A DNA stretch of 64,000 bases from Coleophoma eucalyptorum (taxonomy: Eukaryota > Ascomycota > Leotiomycetes > Helotiales > Dermateaceae). Below the pieces are notes generated by a model. That model searched no databases. It had not been told where the DNA came from and was given only the letters and a program-made list of their open reading frames with translations. How positions within the stretch are numbered: the stretch's first letter is position 1; each line of letters begins with the position of its first letter. Made by a program: the position numbers and the translations under genes. The stretch is from assembly GCA_026120035.1 (NCBI GenBank), contig JALRME010000011.1, positions 992,001-1,056,000 of the forward strand. The letters run 5' to 3'. Positions 22,321-34,073 of this stretch are shown here, one piece after another.

Positions 22321-25077
22321 ATGGCAGTCGAGTCAGAGAAAAGCTCTTTCAATGCCAAAGGAGTCGGGGCTCAGGATATGAGTTCTTCTGAAGTTGTAAG
22401 TCCCTCATTTCAGTAAATCATGTATGTCTTGTATCCACACTGACGCCTCATGGCCAACCAGATGTCCATGAGCGAGGGCGTTACTGTACAGCCCACAACG
22501 GGGCTGTCCGAGTATGGCATTCATCGCGGTCTCAAATCACACCACATTCAACTTCTAGCAATATCTGGAGTAATCGGTACTGGTTAGTGGAAACGAATGC
22601 TTGTATCTTCATGCAATCGGAGTCTGAATGTCCGGAAATCTACAGGTCTATTCGTCGGCACTTCTAGTGTCCTTGCGAGCGCGGGGCCTGGTGGTTTGCT
22701 TATCGGATATGGCATCTGGTTAGTAACTAAGATAATATATGCATTTAACACGTACTAACACTATTCTGTGATTAGGTGCGTCTTCCTTCTATGCGTGGCT
22801 CACGCTATGGGCGAGATGTCAGCTCTGCTTCCAGTACCTGGTTCATTTGCTACACGTAAGACCCTCTTCTTAACCCAGATGATTTCTATCGGGACTAAAA
22901 TTTATGTATAGACATTGGACGCTTCATGGATGAGAGTGCCGGTGTGGCAATGGGATGGGTGAGTGATCCCTTACCTGTTGATAGGATGATAATGCTAAGT
23001 GTCGTTTTGTCTGAATTTTTAGATTTATGCCTATAGGTTAGTACAGCTGAAACTATTTATAGTATATCTTCACTAACTTGTCAATTATACAGCATGTAAG
23101 TTACATGATATAAGTCTATTTTAGGAAAATTAACCAATGTTGGGACACCCACTCATGCCGTTTCTTGCTTTTAGGATGTAAGCAACTCTGCTTCCAACCT
23201 TAATTGAATGCGTATCTCATGATGTATGATTTAGGATATTCACGGCCGCTGATTGCACGGCATTGACTGGTCTTTGGTCTTACTGGTTCCCAGATATCAA
23301 CCCTGGTGTGTGGGTTGCCTGCACATTGGTAGTAGTTTTTGCCCTGAACTGCCTGGCTGTCAAATATTTCGGAGAAGCTGAATTCTACGCTTCAATTTTC
23401 AAGATCTTTCTCGTTTTCGGATTTCTCTTATTTACCTTTGTTGTCGTGCTCGGAGGTAATCCGAATCACGACCGGATTGGATTTCGATATTGGAAGAACC
23501 CTGGAGCTTTTAATGAGGCATATACAACTGGGGCGACGGGAAGATTCCTTGCAGTCTGGGGCGTCTTCAACACAGCGGCATTCTCTATTGGAGGGCCTGA
23601 TTTCATTGCCAACTGCGCTCCAGAGGCTGTGAACCCTCGTCGCAATGTTCCAAAGGCTGTGAAGCGGGTTATATACCGACTCATTTTCTTCTTCATCCTC
23701 TCCGTCTTTGCTGTAGGCCTCCTTGTGCCGTACAATGATCCTACTATGCGTAAGAAACATTGAGTCTTCAAATTATTGTAGAAAGTCTAACCATAATGGG
23801 CTCTACAGTTGGTGCTATTGCTTCTGGAAATGGTGTAGCAAAGTCTCCTTTCATTATTGCCATGAACAGACTAGACATTCCTTTCTTGCCAGACCTGTGC
23901 AATGCTCTTGTGTAAGTAACAATGCACGCTCCCATAAATGGACTAGAACTAATTAATTTTCACATCCAGCATCACAAGCGCATGGAGTTGTACCAACTGT
24001 CTTCTTTTCCAAGCTTCGCGTACTGTTTTCGGATTGGCTAAGCATGGACGAGCTCCCAAGATATTTGCCCGGACCACGAAAAGCGGTGTTCCCCTCCCGG
24101 CGCTCATTCTCTCTGTTGCTGTAAGTTAAAATATTAATATTAAGAGTGTTACTTTCAAATGCTAACGGTAGGTGTTATGGAGGTTGCGTGTTTAGCTTTC
24201 CTAACGTGTAATAATTCCTCGGCCAAAGTCTTCAATTGGTTTATTAACCTCGGCTCTACCGCCATTATGATTGCGTACGTTAAGATTATTATCGCCTACT
24301 AGGCTTTTACTGACCAAGCTCATGTTTATAGTTATATCTTGATGCTGGTAAGGACGCAAAACCACTACGCTTTTACCAAGTCTGAACATTGACAATTACG
24401 AATGTAGTGGGCCAACCTGCGCTTCCACAAAGGCCTTAAGGCCCAAGGCATTGATACCGCAACACTTCCCTTCAAGAGCCGCTTTACCCGTGAGTCTTTA
24501 ATGTATGATCACGTTATCACACTTGCTTATATTGGAGTCTTTAGCGTACTCCAACTATGTTGCTCTTTTTGGAGTTGGTATCATTCTGTAAGTTGTTGTT
24601 TTCAGGGGTTTGTGTTCTGAGACCGCCTATCGCTAACTTATTATAACTCCACAGCCTGACAAACGGATATAGTAATTATTCCTTCGGTCGCTTTGTAAGT
24701 ATATTGCTAAAAAGAGATATCATAGGTATTTTTATTCGCGGCTATTGGAGTTTCGCAAACTTTTTCACAGCCTACTTCACTATCGTCTTCTTCTGTAAGT
24801 ATTGCTCACCCCTAGAGAACTAATTTCAGAGACTTATTTTCATATTCAGTCATTATTTACATAGGATGGAAAATTGTGAAACGTACTCCGTTTATTAAAC
24901 CAGAGGATATGGATTTCAAAACTGGAATTGCTGAAGTGGAGGCACATGAAGCCTCACTTACGCAGAAGGCGCCTCTAACTCGTTATGAGAGGTAAGTGGC
25001 CGATATAGTTTTGGTTTTCAATTTGGTACTGACTGGAGATTCTTTCTAAATATAGATTAATGGACTGGCTGTGGTAA
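22321..25077 (+). CDS. Amino-acid permease (yeast AAT / APC superfamily)
   Basis: ATG at 22321 starts MAVESEKSSFNAKGVG. Exons join into a roughly 530-residue carrier with the family landmarks SEYGIHRGLKSHHIQLLAIS and GVIGTGLFVGTSSVL. Others are AMGEMSALLPVPGSFATH, GRFMDESAGVAMGW, FSIGGPDFIANCAPEAVNPR and SRTVFGLAKHGRAPK. The last exon gives TRYERLMDWLW before the stop at 25077. I count about fourteen short introns. Two or three micro-exons around 23040-23240 could not be fixed with certainty. Such proteins import amino acids by proton symport at the plasma membrane. Head-to-head placement with the DUF3445 gene and shared promoter motifs suggest it supplies that pathway. The gene looks intact. 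Confidence 0.85.
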
Positions 25078-25637
25078 AAACGCAGTACTATCGACAATGG
25101 AGAAGAAAGAATTGGTCCTAGATAGAACTGGATCTCTCTTATAAATGAGTGATTAGGTATACAAGTTGACCCTAGTCTTAGACCTCTGTTGTATCTTTTT
25201 GTAAATAATGACACTGTAAACCTGCTGGCTCGTAGCTTCTGATTAGGTTGCAAGTCTTGTGAATACGAGTTTAAGAACATTACTAGAAATCGATGTTAAT
25301 ACAATTGTTCTACTGCTAACGAGCAATATTTATGCGTAAAGCTCTGCAAATCTAGCTTGGATTTTCGGTATTGAAGTTACGGTTACGAGCCCAACTGTTA
25401 TTATTAGACTGAGCTTTGGCTATTGATAGTCGTAGCTATAGGACATAATTCTCAGCTATCGTCTGCATAAGCAGTGCTAGTTTAAGTCAACGATGGATTA
25501 TTCTTTTGATATTGATCCGCTCGCGGAGGAATTCTTAAGGGTGAACTTAAAGTTAACGTTGCCTAATGCGAGTAGCAACAAGGTGGTACAAAAGAGTTGG
25601 ATTTAATGTTTCTAGTTTGGTAAATATATTAGTGATC
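25078..25637. other. Intergenic, no gene recognised
   Basis: AT-rich sequence after the permease stop. The open frame at 24975-25280 (-) is antisense to the permease 3' end and has no protein signature. Confidence 0.5.
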
Positions 25638-26036
25638 TACGTCAAGTAACGTAAGAATCGACTTGTAGATCGACAGATATTCAGGTAAATTGGTTCATAC
25701 ATGATGTATTGAAAAGAGTCTAAGGTAAAGAGGTATAAATACCTCCCTCGCTAAGAATACTATGACATATGATTAGGTCTCGTGATTCACCTAAAAATGA
25801 CATTCCGGCAGGTATAGAAGGATGTAATTTATTAAGAAACTAACTTAATATCGGAATATATCATTTCCAGGTCAATCACGAGACCTAGTCACATGCCACA
25901 TACAGTATCACTAGCGGGGAGAGGTATATATACCTGTCTGCTTCACTCTCTCTTCAATACAATGAATCGATCTATTACCTATGAACTAATTTGTACCTGT
26001 TTGACATACCAGTCAATTCTTACGTTACCTGACGTA
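25638..26036. repeat. Head-to-head pair of degenerate LTRs (long imperfect palindrome)
   Basis: The left arm (25638-25807) and right arm (25852-26036) are inverted copies with many substitutions. Shared blocks include TAGGTCTCGTGATT next to a central GGAATNT terminus, TATA-like TATAAATACCTC against TATATACCTGTC, and the outer block ACGTTACCTGACGTA. Each arm has the layout of a small copia LTR, with 5' ends facing each other across about 44 bp. AT enrichment suggests mutation after insertion. Confidence 0.55.
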
Positions 26037-26349
26037 AACCAACACGTATTTCTTTTATTGGAAATAGCTCTTGACAATTAAATAAATGAAAATAACGTAA
26101 CTTGTAGGTTATTTGGACATTTTAAAACTTACTAATTGAGTTATACATTACAATCTATATATAACATAGCATATAATAGCCCTCGTAACGCTTGGTCATC
26201 ACCAGTAAATAAAAGGACATTCTTTTACAACATACAACATCTAACTAATCACAATTACGCCTGACCTGTAAGCTAAAGAAATATCACACTACAGATAATA
26301 ATCATAAATTATAATCAATTCCGCAATATGCCCGAAAGATTCGTGATAC
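26037..26349. other. AT-rich intergenic, no gene recognised
   Basis: This lies between the LTR palindrome and the transporter stop. Nothing recognisable. Confidence 0.5.
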
Positions 26350-28729
26350 TTATAGCTTATGCTCCCTAATACAGAAAGCTGCCATCAGAGCAACTATGGC
26401 TCCAGCCAGGGAAACACCTGCAAAATCCACGATATTAGTCCCATGAAACCAAAGTGGCAAACTTGAAAGGGAGGAGTGTTTACCATGGGTATACGTTAAA
26501 CTTCGGACATATGCATCTGTAACAATTCGCCCCACCCGCCCATGAAGTGAGCGAACAAATTCGATATCCGAAGTCGCCCTATTGATAATCTATAGTCAAA
26601 ATAAATCAGTATCGAGATTGGTTAGCAATCCTTTCTTGTCAGCATACCTGTTCCCGTCCCTCCATACCTTCTAAAGATATTTTCAATTGTTTCCGCAGTG
26701 TCGTTTGGAGGATAGTGGTTGCAAAATTCAACCCTACGACCATACCAATGTTGGAGCTGAGGTACAACCCAGAGCTGGCGATAGCCACCTGACATGGCTT
26801 GATCCCAGCATTAAGGGCAACGAAGGACGCCGAGAGAGCAATACCATTGCCGAAGCCTCCAGGTATTATGTAAAGGGATTCAAGGAATGAGGTATGTCCG
26901 TGCCAACGAAGCATCATGAGGAGATAGGAAGCGGAAGACGAAACAGCTCCAATAATCGAAATAATTTTATAACGGCCTGTTCTATAATTATTGTCAGATC
27001 CCTTCAAATTACATTCCATAAGAGGATAGATTAAAAGATTGGCGAACCTTGTGATGACAAAACCAGTGAGTAGACCTCCAATGGCATTACCCATAACAGA
27101 CGGTATCAAGTGAGCGCCTGCATTTGTCATAGAAGAATGTGCTGATATTTGGAAATACATAGGTACTAACATCATCATCTACTCGATTCGTCAGTCAACG
27201 CATATACATAGGTCGTAGAAAGACGGTTAGGGATTATTCACAGCCATTTGGGCTCCAGTCTGAAAACCAAGATTAATATAAGAGCTCATAACATCAAGAC
27301 TCAAGACCAAACGAAGTGGAAAGATGGGTTCATTTGCCCAAAATCCCTCAACCACGAGAAAGAGGTTTCCCGTAACAAGTGACGTGCTAAATAACCATAG
27401 AACCATCGGGTGGGTCCAAGGTTTTCGCTGGGCGCTAAAATCGAGGGCAAGGAGTCCACAAACTATCGAGACTGATAAAAGAAATGCTCCGAGGAAGTCT
27501 ATGCGGCGTAGTTTGGCAAGTTGTGTTTGACTTCGGTTATCCTGATGACAGGAGTCTTGAAGCTTCCAAACCACAAGGACTGCGGCAAGTAGGGTGGGAG
27601 GGCACTGGCCCAAGAATGACCTGTATCAAAAGTAAAAATTAATGTTCGAAATTTATCACTTATATTGTGAGGATATACCATCGCCAACCAATAGTCTCGG
27701 TAAGGAAGCCTCCAATTGGCCCCCCAAGACTCCTGCCACTCGTTGCAGCAATATTGACATAGCTTCTCCAAGTTGCTGCTTCGCGAATTGAAACTAAATC
27801 TGAACAGACAATTTTATCAGTACCCCAGTTTTATTGCAGTCGATAGGATCTGCTTCATTACCTGCAATGACGATAGAAACCAGACAATTGATGCCTGCCC
27901 CTCCAACACCTGCGATAAGCCTTCCAAAAACTACCACTGAAAGAGACTGGCCTAATCCACTGTGTCATATCAATCAAAGCCTTACAGTTAGATTTCTGAG
28001 TACGCAAGTGGCAAACAGCAATGTCAAGGGGACTAACCATATTGCACAGCCTACGGCAAAGAACATGTAGGATGCCAAGATAGTACTCTTACGCCCGTAG
28101 ATGTCGCTTAGTTTACCATACTAGAGATAGATTAATGATCAATCCGGTACTACTGCAAACTCTTGGCTCCGCAGAAACTAACCAGAGACTGCGTGGCACA
28201 CATTGCCAGTGTGTAAGACGAGATTAGCCATCCCGCATTTACGAGATCTCCAAACTCGCTACTAATGGTTCCACTCGTAGCCAAAACAAGAGAACCGTCG
28301 GCGTTCGCGATAAAGACACCTGTTTAAATTGTAATTAGCTACTATGCGAGGTCTAACATGACATGCTTGCGTCAATTGAGAACATGGTGACCACGGAAGT
28401 TTAGTATTGGTGGAATCTAAGCTTCACGTGTACCTACCCAAAAGTAGAACTGTTATTATACCAGAAACGCTCCTGGAGGTTTCCAGCGGCTGCTTTCTGG
28501 GAGGGAGGGAGCACCAGTTCGCCACTTCCTCGTCATTATTATGAGAGACGAATGTAGCTTCTCTGTTAGGTGCTGCCGCAGCTTTCCCATTCAACAAAGA
28601 GGTATATTCATCAACTAGGAGTTCGTCTGAGGAATTATTGATCCTAGGGGCGGCATTTGGCGACATTGAGAGTCTTTTTAGAAGCATAAAGGGAATGATG
28701 TGACTAGCAGAAGGGCCATGATGAACCAT
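26350..28729 (-). CDS. MFS multidrug/amino-acid exporter (DHA2/Azr1-like)
   Basis: The frame begins at ATG 28729 (MVHHGPSASHI) or, more conventionally, ATG 28666 (MSPNAAPRINNSSDELLV). Joined exons give VFIANADGSLVLATSGTISS, the loop motif YGKLSDIYGRKSTILASY, and GRLIAGVGGAGINCLVSIVI. They continue with SGRSLGGPIGGFLTETIGWR, WRWSFLGQCP, MMLVPMYFQISAHSS and a C-terminus ending CIREHKL. Size and loop motifs fit the 14-TM drug:H+ antiporter-2 group, which includes vacuolar basic amino-acid transporters and toxin exporters. About eight introns are present. The frame can be followed across all junctions, so the gene is probably functional. Substrate and membrane are unknown. Confidence 0.83.
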
Positions 28730-30144
28730 ATCTTATACTTCCACAAACTCCATACTAATCTCACATGGAGTATAAAAATTTTCCGTTCCGTGTGATTTCC
28801 CGATTTAATGCTGCTCTTCTCATTTAGCTTTCCAGCGGCGTTATCCAGCCAGTGTCGGATCGAGTTGCAAGACCTTGTTCACTGCATCCATGGGCAAATC
28901 TGTCGGTGTCTATCTATTGCTTGTAGCGTGCAGCTTAAGCTGTTGAAATTTCTCAGTGCATATGCCCTCAACAAGGGTGAATGCAAGTCCAAATTCGCCA
29001 AAGAAAAAAGCCCCTGGCCTTGGGAGTTCTCAGTTCCTGTTTATCTGATTGTCTGGTGTCGACAATTCCTATTTCACAAAGCACAAGATCAACTGCCCTA
29101 TTTGGAGAATTGGACGATGGAGAGCTGTCATGGTGAGAATTGTCAGACTGCTTATTGGCGGGCCGTTGTTGAGGAATCACTCTATGCAAATACTTACCCG
29201 GTCGTCTTCTACCTTATCTTTGCTCGCCATCAGTGCTCGTCGTCGTTCGATTTGATCTCGCACGCAATAGATAAGTGATTGTGCAGGTTACCCCTCACCT
29301 GCTACCGAGGCTTACATCCGGAAATCTGAGAAAATTCAGCGAAAGAGTTTGCAGATTGCCCCGATATGACTTCCTACGGATTATCCACACGAGTGGGTTT
29401 ATAGGCGGTGAAAATATGAGGTAACGAATCTCAGGCTAATCCTAGAATCACATGCTATGTGGTCCTTATACGGAGGATATATCTCATAGTCAACATGTAC
29501 TAACTAAAACTGTTGACAGAGGTTCCGGTGATCGATGGTTTGGTGCAGCCACGGCTATATCTCTCGGAATGCAAGAAGTTCTCGCGTGCGCTTTCCCTAA
29601 GTTTATGCCGTCCCTTGTCAGGCGTGTGTTATTGTCTGACGCTTTTGTATGAGGATGCATCCGCAGCAAACCCGCCCAGGTATGACTGCAGCCATGACTA
29701 AACAATTAAGATAAGCGGCCTGTACTCTTGTGATAGGAGGAGCTCAGCTTTGCATCTGCGTGGAAAGATTATAGTCTCACGAACCCGCTTGTATATGATA
29801 GGAAATCATCATCGCACAACTTTCCAGAGCTATTATATTTACAAACCGTCGGAATTGACAGATTCAACTTTTCCTTATACACCAAGATCGCTTTTAATTA
29901 ATTTCAATGCAGGAGCTTCTTTCCGGCGAGAAAAGATTGATCTTGAAGCCAGTATTGCAGAAATTTGCTTTGTTCCTGGTTTCCCAAAACATTTTTCTGG
30001 CTTATAGAATTTCACCAATCAAAAATCACATATCGGCATGTAGTCTCTTGCTAATTTGGCAACTTTTCGTACATAATCCTTTAAACCCGGACTTTGAATC
30101 CGTTCGCGCACAACAAGCTGCATTAGTGAACGATATCTCTAGCG
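28730..30144. other. Intergenic, no gene recognised
   Basis: About 1.4 kb. A TATA-like GTATAAAAAT at about 28767-28776 may serve the transporter. Open frames at 28808-29278 and 29452-29652 (+) and 28968-29189 (-) show no family signature. Confidence 0.5.
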
Positions 30145-31094
30145 CTAACTACTACTTTGTATTGATTCTCCTAAGAATGAGAATATCACATTCATAATTG
30201 CGCTGTCGATATTATACCCGTTGTTTGATGTACCCTCGAAAGCATTCGAGAAGTTGTTCGGCTTCTCGATTTTTAGATGGCCACCTAACGCAGCAAAGCC
30301 ACAACAAACGATGAAGAAAAGGGTGAAGAGTTTGATAGCAGATAAAATATCCTGCAGACCTCTACCAAGCCTTGGAACGACAGTATGTATTTCAACAGCA
30401 AACACTGCTCCTGCAATAGCAATCCCACGAAGTTTCCAAGTAGTTGAATTGACGCCTGCGGCTACGAGGATGTAAGAAGAGAATGTGATAGCGTTACTTG
30501 CAGATATTTCTGTTATTAAAGCAGATATTAGCCAACGGGTCAAGTTATAAAATACAGAAGGAAAGTGTTTTGGAGATCTTGTCGTACGAAGAAAAACACA
30601 ATAAAAGACACATGTCTGCATCAGCCGCGGATGGAATTATCTTTCAAGATAATTCTTAATGCCTCCTGATCTAGGGATACTAGTGCCAAATTCTAGCATC
30701 ACGAATATGCCACATGTTGATATAATGGCTCTGATAACCCAACATATCAATGCCATACCCACACTACCCGAGAGAGTAAATATTTGCTAGGTGTTGAGAA
30801 TATTCTAATGATTAATTACATCATCAGCAAGCTTAAGTTTCTGCTAATTCATTGGGTTTATTTTGGACGTACCCTGCACCAATTATCTTATTCACAATAA
30901 GTGAGACTGCTCCGAAAGTCCAATTGTTCGGTCTTGCAAAATATTGACTTCTACAATCCCTAAGACATTGCCCTTTTCGCGATCTTTGTGAAAAACAGCG
31001 ACAAGAAATAGTTAGACAGTATAAGGTAATTTAAGGCTTTCCATGCTTGGTGGGTCAGATAGATACCTTCGACTGCAACTTCGGCTTTGGACAT
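30145..31094 (-). pseudogene. Decayed methionine-type amino-acid permease (LAT/APC)
   Basis: ATG at 31094 gives MSKAEVAVEG, then an intron. The frame REKGNVLGIVEVN must then shift by one base to reach RPNNWTFGAVSLIVNKIIGA. Further on GSVGMALICWVIRAIISTCG and GIKNYLER precede an in-frame TAA. ISASNAITFSSYILVAAG, LGRGLQDILSAIKLFTLF and IDSAIMNVIFSF follow, after which homology stops. This corresponds to roughly the N-terminal half of a Mup1-like high-affinity methionine permease; the remaining helices are missing. Frameshift, nonsense and truncation make it non-functional. Its 5' end nearly abuts the dioxygenase pseudogene on the other strand. Confidence 0.8.
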
Positions 31095-31136
31095 TTTGAA
31101 AATTCTGATGTCTCTCCTGTCTCCCTTCGGAATACT

Positions 31137-32475
31137 TTAGAGCTGGTACCAGGTCTTACCTTATCCTCTCAAAGTAAAACATACAAGTAGCAACAGCCTA
31201 CCTTCTCCATCGGTCGCCCGATCGGCTGCAGCCTTACGAGCCCTTGGAGAGTCGGGGAAAATCAAGGAGCTTTTAGAAAAGCATGTAGCAGTGCTTTTCC
31301 GCGGAATATGCCATCCGCTATCTACCCAGACATTCTCCGATCTGATTTCTGCTGCAGAAGAAGGCCGTGGCTCATACCCACAAGACCAGATTGGCTTGGC
31401 AGGCAAGAGGACGCCAGTTGCGAAAGCCATCTGGACAGCAAACGAAGGCCCGCAGGATCGTAGGTTCTATCAACACAACGAGGTAGATAGCGAGGTTTTT
31501 ACTTGGTACAAGAGAAAAGAAATTGACGCATTAATCAGTTTTCAAGATGTACTCGCTTTCCAACCAATATCCATTTCTATTGCCTGAAGAAGGCCCCCAA
31601 TGGTAAGTCTTCATGTGTATCATTGTAAGAAATCTGGCCCACAATGACATATTTTTAAATGGATAGGTGGTGCAACGCCTATTGCTCATAGCGCCAATGT
31701 ATATGACAAAGTCCTTGCTGGGATCCCGGAGCTTGTGGAAGAGGTCCAGAAGCGTGGACTCGGTATGAAGATGCTTTTCCGAGCTCCTGGCAATGAGGGT
31801 AAAGGTAATGAATTCAACTGGGCAGGTGAGCATAGTTTTGGCCAAGAATTCCTACCGGGTGGTGATGAGGCTACACAGAAGAAGGTCGAAAAGCAAGTCC
31901 AGAGATTGACAGATGACTTTGAATGGCTTGACGACGGCAGCCTTGAGTTGACTCAGTACATTCCAGGCAAGTCTAAACAGATCTTGGTTAACTTCTTGAT
32001 CAAGGTGTAAGTTCACTGAAATAACTGCTAACTGATTGGATATCTTCATGGGCATTCGAAGGGTTTCATCAAGCGGTAGACCGGTATGGTTTAATGGGCT
32101 TGTGGGGAGACACGGAATAACGAGAGACATTGGTGCTCTAGACCCACCATATATTGGACGTGACGGGATGACCTGTAAGTTACGGGCCTACCTTTGGATC
32201 TATCTATCTATTGCTGGTTCTCCTCCCTCCTCGAGTAAATACTTACATTAAAAGATTTACCGTGTGTCTACGGCGATGCAACTCCTATTCCTCGGCAATA
32301 TCTTGACAAGCTTATTGCTATTATTGACAAGGAAGAAATAAACATCGTTCTCGAGGAAGGGGATATTCTCTTGGTTGATAACTTCCAAGTGTCGCATGGT
32401 CGAGAGCCGTAGGAAGGAGAGCGTAAAATCTTAGTCTCTATGTGGGATGGGACGGCGCCGATAGAAGCATTTTGA
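31137..32475 (+). pseudogene. Decayed TauD/TfdA-like (clavaminate-synthase-like) dioxygenase
   Basis: Readable blocks in order are LELVPGLTLSSQS, a frame change near 31230, then LLEKHVAVLFRGI, IWTANEGPQDRRFYQHNE and an intron. After it come FSRCTRFPTNIHFYCLKKAP, LGMKMLFRAPGNEGKGNEFN, LTDDFEWLDDGSLELTQYIP, GRPVWFNGLVGRHGITRDIG, GDILLVDNFQVSHGREP, a TAG at 32410, and RKILVSMWDGTAPIEAF. The TAG replaces the Trp codon expected there by one G-to-A change. No clear start codon survives. The family uses Fe(II) and 2-oxoglutarate; the metal-ligand His-x-Asp/Glu (HNE) and distal His (VSHGR) are still visible. This was a full-length gene that lost its start, frame and C-terminal reading. Confidence 0.82.
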
Positions 32476-32697
32476 AACACAGATAAAACGATGTCTTCTC
32501 CCTCTACGGCTCTGCCAGCTTCAACCAACTCTTGATATAGTCCTGCCCGAAGTGCAGTAGTTCAAGATCCAATCATAACGGGATTAATTCATCAAATTAC
32601 AAATTTGCCTGGATTTGATACATCATATCTCAAGGCCCTATTTAGACATCTTCATTTGATTTTGGACATCACAAGACGTCCTATGATTACTTAGGTT

Positions 32698-32779
32698 GTC
32701 TCCTTAGCTCAGTGGTAGAGCGGAAGATTGCAGTAAGCGATCCATCTTCAGGTCAGTCGTTCGAACCGGCTAGGGGACT
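32698..32779 (+). tRNA. tRNA-Cys(GCA) with a 10-nt intron
   Basis: The acceptor stem GTCTCCT pairs with AGGGGAC at 32772-32778, with discriminator T at 32779. The D-arm is GCTC...GAGC. The anticodon stem GAAGA/TCTTC encloses TTGCAGA once the 10-nt intron at 32734-32743 (TAAGCGATCC) is removed. The T-arm is AGTCG-TTCGAAC-CGGCT. The anticodon GCA is at 32730-32732, and the intron sits one base 3' of it, the canonical position. A-box and B-box promoter sequences are intact. Confidence 0.93.
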
Positions 32780-33704
32780 TCAAATCTTAGAGATTAAGTT
32801 TTTATTTTTGTGAAAAATACGGAATAGATAAATTGAGCACCCTTCTCCTTCTTCTTTTCCCTTTTTGACCGAGAAGTTACAAGATGTACGCATTTCAGGA
32901 ACTTTTCGGGATTGCTGTTAAGCGAGGTGGATTTGAATGAGAGTGGGTCGATCTAGTATGTGCTACGAGAGTAATTTCAAGATTTCTTTAAAGCCGAAGC
33001 GAAATACGAGGGCAGCACAGAGAAAGACATTCCTGGTTGGCATTTGCATTATTTTCTAGAGATAGCAATAAAATGGTGCTTTTAAGTGCAATGAGCATAA
33101 GACCTGCAGTGAAGTTGAGGATGAATAATTTTTGTAAAGGATGATGAATGGCGATTTGTGGAGTCTCTGACGGATTTATGCTCAGAAAAAATTACTCAAG
33201 ATGCACTTTTGACTTTTATATCAAGATTTTTAAACTATGAAATCTTAAGAGATAGTACCTGCGTAAACCCTAAGCTCAACTGATACAATCTCCATGCATT
33301 TCGATTCGGTTTGCAATACGCTTTGCCTATTATTTACTAGCTCTAGATAAATATTCCATTTGTAGGACAGAGGGTATATTGTCGACGTCAGCATTGTCTC
33401 TTCGCATTGGCTTGGCTCAAGAGCAGCAGCGGCAGGAACCTTGATCTAAGCTACATTAATAATCTGAGTTTTCATCTCAGAAGACAGGGGGCTCTAGTTC
33501 AACATGCAATACTAATTACTCTGCCTTCTGTACCTCGCAACCTATAGATATCGAGTCTCAAACCATAGCACTTTACAAATTTTATGATACTATATCTGTT
33601 AACAGTTTAGTATATATCTAGTTGAATTAATAACATACCGCCGGTAGATCTTGAAATGATAAAGGGAGCCTTTCTCCAGGTGCTCACCTGCTCACCTGCT
33701 CACG
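32780..33704. other. Intergenic, no gene recognised
   Basis: AT-rich sequence. The only local feature is a short CTCACCTG tandem triplet near 33680-33706. Confidence 0.5.
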
Positions 33705-34073
33705 CTACAGGCAGTTGTCAAGGCCAATTGGGGGCTTTTTGGGGGCGATCACCATCATTATAAAGTTAGTTGCAGTGGTGAGTAGTCTCCCAATTCCGTT
33801 TGCTGAATATGACTCGTGAGACGTGCTGTAAACAGCTCTAAAAAGCTTCTGAAAAATCATCGCTAGGCAGTGCAGCATCGCGATGTAGGTCAATCTAGCC
33901 TTATGTACATCTAGTATGATTCCTATGACAGTTATTAGACCTAAAATTATATAACTGACAGTATGGATAATAGTGAACACGCAAGCAGCCCATCTACCTA
34001 GAAAGCTCTGGCGCTCGGCCATATTGCACTTTCGTATCCATTGTCCAAGGCAATGTTGGGACTGATACACCAA
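33705..34073 (-). CDS. Possible hypothetical membrane-protein fragment
   Basis: An open frame on the minus strand has a strongly hydrophobic segment (WAACVFTIIHTVSYIILGL, running into VIGIILDV) and a second at TYIAMLHCLAMIFQKLF. A candidate first exon, ATGGGCGGCGGCTCT followed by GTAAGT, lies at about 34154-34168, but I could not connect it convincingly. I recognise no family. It may be a small membrane protein, a gene relic or chance. Confidence 0.2.
   Translation of the reverse strand: MVYQSQHCLGQWIRKCNMAERQSFLGRWAACVFTIIHTVSYIILGLITVIGIILDVHKARLTYIAMLHCLAMIFQKLFRAVYSTSHESYSANGIGRLLTTATNFIMMVIAPKKPPIGLDNCL

Noticed and set aside
28808..29278. 156-residue plus-strand open frame
   Set aside because: It has no domain, splice context or conserved blocks; it overlaps other chance frames and starts at the edge of the transporter promoter.
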